Of a stretch of DNA of 64,000 nt, positions 19,456-28,714 are shown one piece after another; position 1 is the first letter of the stretch; the number at the start of each line of letters is the position of its first letter. The notes under the pieces were generated by a model that worked only from the letters and a program-made list of their open reading frames with translations, did no database searches and had not been told where the DNA came from. A program made the translations under genes and the position numbers. The stretch is from Spirochaetota bacterium. GTDB taxonomy: Bacteria > Spirochaetota > UBA4802 > JAGODF01. The stretch lies in the NCBI GenBank assembly GCA_029974015.1, contig JARKUF010000038.1:99672-163671 (forward strand), in the 5' to 3' direction.

Positions 19456-21285
19456 ATGAAAAGCAGAACATTACTGACCGCACTTTTCATTATTTCAATG
19501 GTTTTACCAGCGCTGTCCAGCGACGGGAGCGGCGCGGACCTCGGCCAACAACCCCCGCTTGTCAGGAAAATAATCGACGCTGAAAATAGCATTGAGCATA
19601 CCAGGGGCCTTATGGCTGTCATCCAGGTCCTCGATGAGATGTACGGAGAGACCTGGGAGCGCCTGAAAAAAGGGGGAAAGATAACAATTTATATCGACCC
19701 CTGCCACGGCCAGGTTAACAAAAAATGGAGCGCCCATCCCACTGGACGCTACAGCGTGACCGGCATCACCGAGGAAATCTACTCCCTCATGCTGATAAGG
19801 AAGATGTACAGGCACCTGTCGTCCAATCCACACGTCCGCATAGTCACCACCGACGATTACATGGCGGCGCTGAAAAACGGGCAGGACGCCTACGACAGCC
19901 TGCCCTTCCGAAAAACCATAAAAAACGCCTACGACGCCAGGGCACAGATGATCATAAGCCAGCATTTGAACAATGTGCGGTACGGGGTAAAGGCGACGGG
20001 AAACAGCAATATTGCCGGTATCCACATCCTTCACGATTCCCGGGGAAAAAGGTATCTTTCGAAGATCACCGAAGTCTACAAGGGATTCCTTACATTGTAT
20101 AACCGGCTCGATGTATCCGGGTTCTCCCGAAACTACGCTCTGGGCCTCAAGCGGGAACTCATGTCGGTGGGAATGCAGCCGAACGGATGGCAAATGGGCG
20201 CCGTGGCCGATGACCGCTTCATCTACTTTGTCGACTTCCCCATCTCCCTGATTTACGAAACCGGTTTTATCTCTAACCCCGACGACCTCGAGAAAATCAC
20301 CGATCCTGTGATGCAGGATAAAATCGCCCTGGCCCAGTACACATCACTCCTCGAAAGCCTGAAAAACGTCTTTGGCGTCGATATTTCCGGAAACCAACCG
20401 GCAAAGGTGGACAATCCTGAATCCCCCTTCGATCTCACTCTGGTTAAGCTTTCGAGAATGGCACTTTATTACATGCAGGAGGGCAAGCCAAGAAGCGCCG
20501 CTTCGGTCATCGACCTCATGCAGCGCCATTATGGACCTGGGAGGTTCCGTGAACTCGTGGAACCTTACGTTTCCATGAAGCACACGGCACTGAGGGCGGA
20601 AAGCCTCTACGACAGGGCCAACTCACTTCTGGCGAAGCGGGCCAAAAACAGAAAACAGCGCCAGCGCAATGTAAAGGCGGCCAAAAACTATATTGTCGCC
20701 GCAATGGAGATAACGCGGTCAAAGGACTTCTACGGAGGTATTTACCGGAAATACAAGGCGGCATACCGTGACATCACAAGCCCCGGATGGCGCATCTCCA
20801 GTTCTAAGGAAACCCGGGAGATACAAGCCGATTCCAACAAGAAAGCGGAAAAGGCTGTGGCGGCGACGGCGCCGCCCAGGGTCCCGGACGTCCATTACCG
20901 GGTCACGGCCGCCGAGGTGACGCGGCCCATCATCTTAGTCTTCGAGGAGCACCAGACGCTTAAAGAGGCAATCAGGACTTCGATGGCCCCGGATGAGCCT
21001 ACCCTTCTAAAACTTCACGACTCCTTTACCGGGGCCAAGGTCGACGTCAAGGTGAAAAAGCGCCAGTGGTCCAGGGCGAAGAAACGCAACATAACTGTAT
21101 GGCGCACCGTGAAACGCCAGGTCAATTTCACTCCCGGAATATATGTAGTGAGACTCAACCACGACCTGAAAGTGGAAAGCGCAAAAAGGGTGTCGAAGGT
21201 GTACCTCAATCCCGACCGGTACCAAAACCAGTTGTATCTTAAAAATTCCCATTTCGCCTATGACGCACGTAACAAATCGCTCTAA
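19456..21285 (+). CDS. N-acetylmuramoyl-L-alanine amidase (Amidase_3-like) with long C-terminal region
   Basis: ITIYIDPCHGQVN, DARAQMIISQHLNN, DFPISLIYETGFISNPDDLEKI. Confidence 0.8.
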   Translation: MKSRTLLTALFIISMVLPALSSDGSGADLGQQPPLVRKIIDAENSIEHTRGLMAVIQVLDEMYGETWERLKKGGKITIYIDPCHGQVNKKWSAHPTGRYSVTGITEEIYSLMLIRKMYRHLSSNPHVRIVTTDDYMAALKNGQDAYDSLPFRKTIKNAYDARAQMIISQHLNNVRYGVKATGNSNIAGIHILHDSRGKRYLSKITEVYKGFLTLYNRLDVSGFSRNYALGLKRELMSVGMQPNGWQMGAVADDRFIYFVDFPISLIYETGFISNPDDLEKITDPVMQDKIALAQYTSLLESLKNVFGVDISGNQPAKVDNPESPFDLTLVKLSRMALYYMQEGKPRSAASVIDLMQRHYGPGRFRELVEPYVSMKHTALRAESLYDRANSLLAKRAKNRKQRQRNVKAAKNYIVAAMEITRSKDFYGGIYRKYKAAYRDITSPGWRISSSKETREIQADSNKKAEKAVAATAPPRVPDVHYRVTAAEVTRPIILVFEEHQTLKEAIRTSMAPDEPTLLKLHDSFTGAKVDVKVKKRQWSRAKKRNITVWRTVKRQVNFTPGIYVVRLNHDLKVESAKRVSKVYLNPDRYQNQLYLKNSHFAYDARNKSL

Positions 21286-22222
21286 TCCCGGGGCCTGGGA
21301 CGGGAAACCTTATAATTTCTTCGGCGATTATTTAAAAGACCGTTTCAAGACGCGCGTATTAAAGCTCCCCCTGGATGCCGGCCTGGGCTGTCCCAACCGG
21401 GACGGCACCCTCGGCAGCGGAGGATGTGTTTTCTGCTCGGAAGAGGGGTCCGCCCCTCCCCATCTGGAGGGTACAGATGGCCTTCATGAACAGATGACGC
21501 GGTCCATTGAATCATTCCGCCGGGCCGACGCCTCGACACAGTTCATCGCCTATTTCCAGGCATATACCAACACATACGCGCCTCTACCGCATCTTAAAGA
21601 GTTGTACGACACGGCGCTTTCCGGAGGCCCCATGGCGGGGCTTATGATCGGCACCCGCCCCGACTGCCTGGATAATGATGTCCTTGATCTCATAAAAAGC
21701 TACGATCGCGATGATTTCGAACTCTGGCTCGAAATAGGCATGCAGACCATGCACGAGAAAAGCCTTTATTTTCTCAATCGTCGACACAGCCATGGCGATA
21801 CCCGGGACGCGGTCCGCCGCGCCGCGGAACGCCGCTTGAAAGTATGCCTTCATATCATCCTCGGGATTCCCGGAGAAACCTGGGAGGACATGATGGATAC
21901 AGCCGTTGAAATATCCTCCCTCCCGGTACAGGGCGTGAAGCTGCACCACCTCCATGTGATCAAGGGAACCCCCCTGGAGGATATTTACAACGAGTGTGAT
22001 ATGCGTCTCCCGGACTTCAGGGAGTACGTATCGACTGTCTGCGATTTTCTGGAGCGCCTGTGCCCGGATATTCTCGTGCACCGGCTCCTGGGTGATAGGG
22101 ACGAGGACAGCCTCGTAGCCCCCCTCTGGGGCCTTCACAAGGGGACGGTTTTGAAAGCCATCGAGGATGAGTTTCAGCGCCGGGGCAGCCGCCAGGGGCA
22201 TCTCCGGGAAGGGGAGATGTAA
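21260..22222 (+). CDS. TIGR01212/YhcC family radical SAM protein
   Basis: PYNFFGDYLKDRFKTRVLKLPLDAGLGCPNRDGTLGSGGCVFCSEEGSA; LEIGMQTMHEKSLYFLNRRHSH; LHHLHVIKGTPLEDIY. Confidence 0.92.
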   Translation: MTHVTNRSNPGAWDGKPYNFFGDYLKDRFKTRVLKLPLDAGLGCPNRDGTLGSGGCVFCSEEGSAPPHLEGTDGLHEQMTRSIESFRRADASTQFIAYFQAYTNTYAPLPHLKELYDTALSGGPMAGLMIGTRPDCLDNDVLDLIKSYDRDDFELWLEIGMQTMHEKSLYFLNRRHSHGDTRDAVRRAAERRLKVCLHIILGIPGETWEDMMDTAVEISSLPVQGVKLHHLHVIKGTPLEDIYNECDMRLPDFREYVSTVCDFLERLCPDILVHRLLGDRDEDSLVAPLWGLHKGTVLKAIEDEFQRRGSRQGHLREGEM

Positions 22223-22227
22223 AAAAA

Positions 22228-22604
22228 GCGGAGGGGACCGTAAGCCGAATTCTGTTTAGGCGGCTATTCATCTTGCATGGACGTCGCCGCCCATGTCTTT
22301 GCAACCTACCCGCAGCCTCGGACGGACCACCCTCAAACGGCTGCATACTTGGTTTTGCACCGGGTGTGGTTTGCCTTGCCCCCGCCATTACTGACGGGGC
22401 GGTGAGCTCTTACCTCGCCATTTCACCCTTACCGCCGTATGCACGCGGGCATGCCCGCGTGCATACGGGCGGCGGTATATTTTCTGTTGCACTTTCAGTC
22501 GCCTCGCGGCGCCCGGACGTTATCCGGCACCCTGTCCTGCGGTGTTCGGACTTTCCTCGCTGTCCGCCTGTGGCGGACCGGCGCAGCCGCCCGGTCCCCT
22601 CCGC
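22228..22604 (-). ncRNA. rnpB: RNase P RNA (bacterial class A)
   Basis: Minus strand: GAGGAAAGTCCGAACACCGCAGGACAGGGTGCCGGATAACGTCC, AAAGTGCAACAGAAAATATACCGCC, GGTAAGGGTGAAATGGCGAGGTAAGAGCTCACCG, AGATGAATAGCCGCC..ACAGAATTCGGCTTA; ends pair (GCGGAGGGGACCG/CGGTCCCCTCCGC). Confidence 0.96.
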
Positions 22605-22654
22605 AGTAACAAGATACGGAAAAATCCCCTCCCGGTAAACTGTTTTACCGGAAG

Positions 22655-22693
22655 TCCGAGAAAAAAAGAGGGCCCCTGAACCGGGGCCCTTTA
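22655..22693 (-). terminator. Intrinsic terminator-like hairpin for the minus-strand lipoprotein gene
   Basis: Minus strand AAAGGGCCCCGGTTCAGGGGCCCTCTTTTTTTCTCGG. Confidence 0.75.
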
Positions 22694-22697
22694 ATGC

Positions 22698-22776
22698 GGT
22701 CACAATAATCAGGTTTCCCCATGCCTCGGCGCCCCGTCCTGTAAATGAGGGGCACCGAGGCATGGGTGACTATTGC
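22698..22776. repeat. Divergent copy of the dispersed stem-loop element
   Basis: AATCAGGTTTCCCCATGCCTCGGCGCCCC...GGGGCACCGAGGCATGGGTGACTATTGC. Confidence 0.6.
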
Positions 22777-22777
22777 A

Positions 22778-23449
22778 TCATTCTATCGATAAAAGCGAAC
22801 CTGATATGTGAGTTTCCACCTTGTCCACTTTGAATTTTACTGTAATTTTATCGGACGACTTCAGCCCTCCTATCTTTTCCTCAAGCGCATCCGGGCATGA
22901 TAGGAAAATATCGTTCCTGTAGTCGTCCACGGTTTCTCCCACGAAAATTTTCCGTCCATTCTCCTCCTTCACGTTTTTAAAATTTAGAGGTAAAGAGAAC
23001 TCTTTCCCCACGGCTTCGGATCCATCAAGCTTTATGAGCAAAGCGCCGGGTTTGGGGTCCTTCAATTTTCCGCTTATCGGCTTTCCTTTTTCGTCGGCCA
23101 CATCATTCAATGCGGCGCTGAGGGTCGTGTACTGGTCATTTTTAGTTATCTTAAACTTGTAAATGTATGTCGAATTGCGTACAAGGTTGGCAACCTTGTT
23201 GCGGTTCTCTTTCGATACGTACACGAAGATAGTATTGTACTTTTCATCGAAGAGCCGCAGGTATGCGCCCTGCCTGTTCCTTTCAATATTTACGAGCCTC
23301 AAAGTAATGGTGTAGGTTTTCCCAATGGACGCTCCCTTTTCCGCGATAATCGGCTCAAGGCTTGTCCCCTGGGAAGCCAGGTTCCCCGAGCACCCGTAAA
23401 GCAAGAGTGTCACCAGCGCCATTGTTCCAAATGCCTTGTTGATTCTCAT
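22778..23449 (-). CDS. Hypothetical lipoprotein
   Basis: MRINKAFGTMALVTLLLYGCSGN lipobox; no family recognised. Confidence 0.75.
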   Translation of the reverse strand: MRINKAFGTMALVTLLLYGCSGNLASQGTSLEPIIAEKGASIGKTYTITLRLVNIERNRQGAYLRLFDEKYNTIFVYVSKENRNKVANLVRNSTYIYKFKITKNDQYTTLSAALNDVADEKGKPISGKLKDPKPGALLIKLDGSEAVGKEFSLPLNFKNVKEENGRKIFVGETVDDYRNDIFLSCPDALEEKIGGLKSSDKITVKFKVDKVETHISGSLLSIE

Positions 23450-23472
23450 ATACGGCCTCCTTTTATTATTTT

Positions 23473-23603
23473 TTAGAACCTCGAAAACTTATGTTTTTCC
23501 TCCTGAGTATGACAGCAGTTCCAATTTATGGGGCCTCGAAAAATATATTTTTTTGAGGTCTCACACGAGTTTTTGTGACTGCCCTTAACTTTTAGAGCCC
23601 CCC
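23473..23603. repeat. Degenerate copy of the dispersed element lacking the GC hairpin, module in reverse orientation
   Basis: TCCTGAGTATGACAGCAGTT (cf. reverse complement of the GTAACTACCGGCATACTCAGG module), GTTTTTGTGACTGCCCTTAACTTTTAGAG. Confidence 0.5.
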
Positions 23604-23831
23604 TATTGTTCTAATATACAAAACAATGAAAATATATTAACACATATTTTATTGCGATGAATTTATTTTACAGGAAGCAAAACTCGCATTAACCCCCATG
23701 TATCCCACCGTATGCGAGGGATTTTATCCGCGGTTGCTGAATATAAGTGAACATCCTGGGGCGTGTCATCAACACCAGACGCAAGCTGCAAAGCAAGCAC
23801 TCCTTTTTGTTAGCTTGATTTTCCCATCAAA

Positions 23832-24383
23832 TCAAGACATTCGTAACTTATCTTTGAACTTATCCCTAAATTTAACTATTTTTGGGGCAATCACCATCTG
23901 GCAATAGCCCTGGTTGGGGTTCAGGTTATAATAATTTTTGTGATACTGTTCAGCCGGATAAAAAACGTCAAGCGGGACTAATTCGGTAACAATGTCGTTT
24001 TTCCAAAGTCCGGCCACGTTTTCCATGACTAGTTCCGCCGTTTTTTTCTGCTCTTGGTCATGATAAAAAATCACTGATCGATACTGGCTTCCCACATCTG
24101 CTCCCTGGCGATTTAAAGTAGTGGGGTCATGCGTACTGAAGAATACTTCGAGCAATTCTTTGTAACTCAAAGATTCGGAATCAAATTCAATTTGAACCTC
24201 TTCAGCATGTCCGGTGTCAGAGTTACAAACCTGTTGATAAGTCGGATTTTGAACGTGGCCACCACAATAACCGGGGGTTACGCGCAACACGCCCTTCAGT
24301 TCGCTAAAAATCGCTTCTAAACACCAAAAACATCCTCCGCCAAGAGTGGCCCGGGAATGGTTCATTTTCTTTTTCCTTTCCAC
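23832..24383 (-). CDS. msrA: Peptide methionine sulfoxide reductase MsrA
   Basis: ATLGGGCFWCLEAIFSELKGV, VTPGYCGGHVQNPTYQQVCNSDTGHAEEVQIEFD, QYRSVIFYHDQEQ, AEQYHKNYYNLNP. Confidence 0.96.
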   Translation of the reverse strand: MERKKKMNHSRATLGGGCFWCLEAIFSELKGVLRVTPGYCGGHVQNPTYQQVCNSDTGHAEEVQIEFDSESLSYKELLEVFFSTHDPTTLNRQGADVGSQYRSVIFYHDQEQKKTAELVMENVAGLWKNDIVTELVPLDVFYPAEQYHKNYYNLNPNQGYCQMVIAPKIVKFRDKFKDKLRMS

Positions 24384-24523
24384 AAAAATTTTTAAAAGAA
24401 TAATAATAATTATTCAAAACAGGACCCTGCAAAAAGGGCAGATAAAAGAATGGTATTGTAATATCAGGCAAGCAGTAATTGCGGAACCGCGCTCCAGGAG
24501 TGAAAATCCCCGGGATTGATATA

Positions 24524-24742
24524 CTACCTTTCCCTTCCTTCCCTTATTATATCTACAATTTCCCGTGAAGTGATTTTCGCTTTTATCGCGGGGACATCGA
24601 GCGGGGATGATATGTTTTTTTCTGGGCTGATATAGAAAGTTCTTCCGTCTTTCCTTTTAATAATTACCTTGCCGGTAGCCTCCGCCTGTTTCAACAGGGA
24701 TGCAAGTTTTTGCCGCGCCTCCGAATATGTATACACGCGCAT
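24524..24742 (-). CDS. Antitoxin of a PIN-domain TA module (Phd/YefM-like)
   Basis: MRVYTYSEARQKLASLLKQAEATGKVIIKRKDGRTFYISPE...; ATG follows the toxin stop with GGAGG inside the toxin 3' end. Confidence 0.8.
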   Translation of the reverse strand: MRVYTYSEARQKLASLLKQAEATGKVIIKRKDGRTFYISPEKNISSPLDVPAIKAKITSREIVDIIREGRER

Positions 24743-24743
24743 T

Positions 24744-25136
24744 TTAAACCTCCAGTAATTTAATGCCGAGTTTCCGCGCGGCATTGTATAATTTATTATC
24801 AAGTGTCAAGATGAAAGAATTGCTTTGCATGGCACAATCTAGTATATAGGCATCATAGGCGTAGATGTTCGCAGTTCTGGATAACTTGAGTGCATTTGAG
24901 AAGTTCGTTTCAATATACCGTAATGGAATTCCGTTGAATATTGAAATTCCTTTCTGGGCTTCCTTGAGCGTAATTCTGTTCCTTTTAAACATGGCAGAAA
25001 ATGCGTTCCCAATTTCATAGGGAACAGAACCGGGCGCTATCAGCGTGTTCCCTGCGGTCAATTCTACAATTGTTTCACGCACGGTTTCGCCGACAAGGAC
25101 CGCAATGAGCGCAGAGGTGTCGATGGTTATATTCAT
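24744..25136 (-). CDS. PIN-domain ribonuclease toxin (VapC-like)
   Basis: MNITIDTSALIAVLVGE, VPYEIGNAF, ANIYAYDAYILDCAMQSNSFILTLDNKL; PIN acidic residues. Confidence 0.88.
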   Translation of the reverse strand: MNITIDTSALIAVLVGETVRETIVELTAGNTLIAPGSVPYEIGNAFSAMFKRNRITLKEAQKGISIFNGIPLRYIETNFSNALKLSRTANIYAYDAYILDCAMQSNSFILTLDNKLYNAARKLGIKLLEV

Positions 25137-25151
25137 TCACAACCCCTTTAA

Positions 25152-25195
25152 TAATGCACAAATGTACATTTGTACAAATGTACATTTGTGCATTA
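25152..25195. promoter_or_regulatory. 44 bp perfect palindrome upstream of the toxin; probable autoregulatory operator
   Basis: TAATGCACAAATGTACATTTGTACAAATGTACATTTGTGCATTA equals its own reverse complement; two tandem ACAAATGTACATTTGT units; 16 bp upstream of the toxin ATG. Confidence 0.85.
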
Positions 25196-25712
25196 AAGTC
25201 AAGTGGAAAATATTGAAAAAAATGCGGCCTCCTGCTCGATGGAGGGGCTAGCGCTTGCGCTGCATATTCCATTGTCGTTTATACCCAAAAAAAATCATTC
25301 AAGCAAATATACAGTATCAGCCTGGTTTATCCGCGTCAGCGAATTTAACGCTACGAGCGAATAGGGACACGCTCAGTTAAAAAAGGCCTTTTCTTAACGA
25401 AGTTTGATATTTTCATCTTTGGCAAACCTGGTACAGAAATTGCAGAACTAATGATTGAATCGAGTAAAAAGGTAGGGCCTCAGGTCAAGTTTGCCGTCAG
25501 CACAAAACCCATTAAGAACCATTCAGATATGAAGCATGTCAGAGCTCAAGAGCTCGACCGAAGATATTATATTACACTTTTCCTGATAATTGTGCCTGCT
25601 TGTATTTCGGCTACCGTTTTATTGATTACGATTGGATTTATTTAGGATTGAAAGACATACACCATGTTAGTTCATAAAAACAGCTTTCTGAAAAGTCAAC
25701 AACTAGCGGCCA

Positions 25713-25790
25713 ATTAAACAATTGGCTTTTCCATCTTTCTAAAGACGGGGAAATAACCTGATTTTTCTGACTGCCCTTAGTTTTAAAGGT
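25713..25790. repeat. Possible degenerate copy of the dispersed element
   Basis: GGCTTTTCCATCTTTCTAAAGACGGGGAAATAACCTGATTTTTCTGACTGCCCTTAGTTTTAAAGG. Confidence 0.4.
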
Positions 25791-25881
25791 TAGAATATTA
25801 TTGTTGACACAGAATCTTTTTGTATTTAGGATTATTTTAGCAGTTTAAGCACAAAAAATACAATTCTCTGGAGGGCTTGTT

Positions 25882-26226
25882 ATGTATCAAAGCGAAGGCA
25901 GCACATTTGGCTTGATCATCCAACTGCTGATCATTGTTGCAGTAATTGCGGGCCTGTAGAAGGTTTTTGAAAAGGCGGGCAAACCCGGCTGGGCAGCGAT
26001 AATTCCCATTTACAACATCTGGGTCTGGATTGAAATCTGCAAAAGGCCCTGGTGGTGGATTTTGCTTTTTCTCATCCCGATAGTAAACATCGTCATATAC
26101 ATCATTTTAAGCATTGATCTTGTCAAAAAATTTGGACAGCCAGGTTTTCATGCCCTTGCTTTTATTTTCCTGGGGTTCATATACCTGCCATGGTTAGGTT
26201 TCGGACCCGCAACATATAGAGGATAA
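25882..26226 (+). pseudogene. DUF5684-like small membrane protein with in-frame TAG at 25957-25959
   Basis: MYQSEGSTFGLIIQLLIIVAVIAGL*KVFEKAGKPGWAAIIPIYNIWVWIEICKRPWWWILLFLIPIVNIVIYIILSIDLVKKFGQPGFHALAFIFLGFIYLPWLGFGPATYRG*. Confidence 0.85.
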
Positions 26227-26427
26227 CCATGTAGAATAACCCTTCCCCGAGACGGAGCTCTTTCAGATTGTCTCGGGAAATCCTCCTTGCTGATGAACAC
26301 GTTGCAAGTGGTCTACACAATCAAATGAGCCACTTACGCATGTCAGCAACACAAAATACATATTGCAAAGCAATTTCAAGCTAACGCGACTGCAAATTCC
26401 CCTGTGGCCAAACACACCCGCAACTAC

Positions 26428-26478
26428 GGACACGGATGTCCGGTAATCCCGGTGGGCACAGGATGTGCCTTCACCGGG
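26428..26478 (+). repeat. Left part of a small-hairpin array with GGA in the loops
   Basis: GGACA-CGGA-TGTCC (26428-26441) and CCCGGTG-GGCACA-GGA-TGTGCC-TT-CACCGGG (26448-26478). Confidence 0.75.
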
Positions 26479-26555
26479 CTACATCCCCTCGCGGACGCTG
26501 AGTAGGGCGCAGCCCGTATCGAAGCGCGGCGCTTGAGCGAGTGCGCGGGAGGGCC

Positions 26556-28429
26556 ATCGAGTAGGAGGGGGCGGCTAACCCCCGTCCTCTCACACCACCG
26601 TACGTACGGGTCCGTATACGGCGGCTCACCAGCCTTGACGAAGCTTCGGATATAGTTTCAACAGATCAATCAATCCAAGATTTTCCCAGAACGAGTTATT
26701 GAGCGCCTTTTGAATTGACAACATCTTCGTCATTTGCCAATCCTTCTTGCTTGAATTGCCGGCCATATAGGCAAGGTCCTTATCCACACCCAGACTGATC
26801 AGTTTCCGCACTTTTGTTCTTGGACGCTTCCATTGTTGCCAGATGCATAGCCGCATTCTACGGCGTATCCATCCGGACAGGGCTCCAAGAACCGACGGAC
26901 TGTCGGTCAACGCGTAATAACCAAGCCATCCGCGGAGGTAGCGGTTCAGGAGTTTCACCCGTTCTTCCGTGGGTATCGGCCAGGACGGGTTTGTAATCTT
27001 CCTTATCCTGTCCTTAAACCGTTTAAGCGATTGTCGGGATATTGTGATATCCACGCCATACCCCAGTATCATAAAGGTGAACCCGAGAAATTTCCTCACC
27101 GTAGGATGCCCCACGGCACTCTTCTTTCGGTTGACCTTTAGTTTCAATCGCTTTTCAAGAAAACGAGTAATGCTCTCCATGACACGCTCCCCGGATTACC
27201 TCGACCTCACATAAATGTTGCAGTCGTCGGCGTACCGGCAAAACTTGTGGCCACGCTTTTCCAACTCCTTGTCCAGTTCATCGAGCATGATATTAGCCAG
27301 AAGGGGGCTTAAGGGGCTTCCCTGCGGCGTTCCTTCCTTGCTTGCCACGCGTACTCCCTCCACCATGATTCCCGCCTGAAGGTATCTTCGGATCAATTTC
27401 AGAAGCCTTTTGTCCGTTACCTTTCGGGCTATAAGACTCATGAGGATGTCGTGGTTGACCCGGTCGAAGAACTTCTCAAGATCGATATCCACCACCACGT
27501 AGTGGCCTTCCTCGATGTAATTCCTGGACTGCCTCACCGCCTGATGCGCACTTCTTCCCGGCCTGAATCCATAACTTGATTCGGAAAATCCGGGATCGAA
27601 AATAGGCGTGAGCACCTGTAGTATGGCCTGCTGGATAAATCGGTCGATCGCATTTGGTATCCCGAGAATTCGTTCTCCACCGTCCGGTTTGGGTATCGTC
27701 ACCCTGCGCACCGCAGAAGGAACATATGTTCCTGAGATAATCCGCTCTTTAGCCGACGACCAATGGGTTTTCAGATACTTTCCGAGGTTCTTTGCCGTCA
27801 CTCCATCAGGCCCGGCCGCTCCACCGTTCGCTTTGACGCGCTTGTAGGCAGCTCTCAGATTCTCGGTCTCAAGCATCTGTTCCAGCAAATCCATTACCAT
27901 TCCTCTTACTCCGCGAGATTTCCTCGGTTCTTGCCGCTTCGGCCTCTGCTACCGTCCTTTGATATCCGGCTTCACCTTCATCGCCGGGCGGCGGTTACCC
28001 TTTCGGCTCTCATTGACCGACTGCGAAATTGCCGTCTCCATCTCTTGACTGATGTTCGGCCCTTCATCCCGGTTTCCCGAAACTACTATGGCCTCTGCTG
28101 ACTTCTGCAGGGTCAGCGGAGCCTCGCGACTCCGATTACTTCCTGTGGAAGCCTCCCTGCAGACCTCCCGGGGTAAGTCAACCTGCCTCCGTCACACTCC
28201 TGCCGAATATACACCACGGCCTCTTGATGGATATGGACTTTGCAGTCAAGCGCCCGCTCGTCCAGACCGTAATGCCTCAAATCCGGTTTTTGTACATCAG
28301 GTCATGACTTTGCTAGCCACTTCCTTCAGATTCCGCCTCGCGGCGGACAGCTCGTGGTTCGCCAACCTTCACCTCCATCAGGTTGGTTCGAGACTTTAAC
28401 TCTTAAGCCGGTTGACATGCCCGGCACAC
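26556..28429 (-). mobile_element. Group II intron (approximate ends), intron-encoded RT without an evident endonuclease domain; class C-like by impression
   Basis: RT/maturase ORF; minus-strand domain V-like GAGCCGCCGTATACGGACCCGTACGTACGGTGGTGTGAGAGG and domain VI GGGGGTTAGCCGCCCCCTCCTACTCGAT; 5' end GTGTGCCGGGCATG. Confidence 0.8.
26626..27900 (-). pseudogene. ltrA: Group II intron reverse transcriptase/maturase interrupted by an in-frame TAA at 27196-27198
   Basis: Two track ORFs are in the same frame: ...CRYADDCNIYVRSR*SGERVMESITRFLEKRLKLKVNRKKSAV...; RT motifs GIPNAIDRFIQQAI, SSYGFRPGRSAHQAV, GTPQGSPLSPLLANIML, YADD. Confidence 0.9.
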
Positions 28430-28435
28430 GCTCTC

Positions 28436-28512
28436 GGACATCCTTGTCCTTCGCGGCATTCGGCCATCCTGGCCAGCAGGCGTGGGGAGGGGGCCGCATG
28501 TCTCCTCCCCAC
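28436..28512 (-). repeat. Right part of the small-hairpin array (loops read GGA on the minus strand) plus a longer hairpin
   Basis: GGACATCCTTGTCC (28436-28449), GGCCATCCTGGCC (28462-28474), GTGGGGAGG...CCTCCCCAC (28482-28512). Confidence 0.75.
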
Positions 28513-28714
28513 GGATGCCCGTTCCTTGCAGGATGAAAGTAGCCAGTGGGAACACATGTTGAAGTACAATTGCGCTCACAAGGAACAGGAACTCGCAAAA
28601 AACATCCTCCAATGTTTCAGAAACTCGAAACCTGCGATTTACTCAAACAAAGCCACCGCAAAAAACATATTGCCACGAAAAATCCTGTGGCACAGTATGT
28701 GCTTAACTTAAACC

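Noticed and set aside
22273-22763. ORFs 22273-22638 (+) and 22410-22763 (-)
   Set aside because: They lie over the RNase P RNA and its upstream region; no protein-like composition.
25451-25645. 64 aa ORF with a C-terminal hydrophobic stretch
   Set aside because: No RBS or family recognisable, possibly a remnant; too weak to call a gene.
25882-27198. Stop-codon reassignment suggested by in-frame TAG and TAA in two neighbouring genes
   Set aside because: Other genes in the window use TAA, TAG and TGA as normal stops; two isolated cases in an accessory zone fit pseudogenes better.
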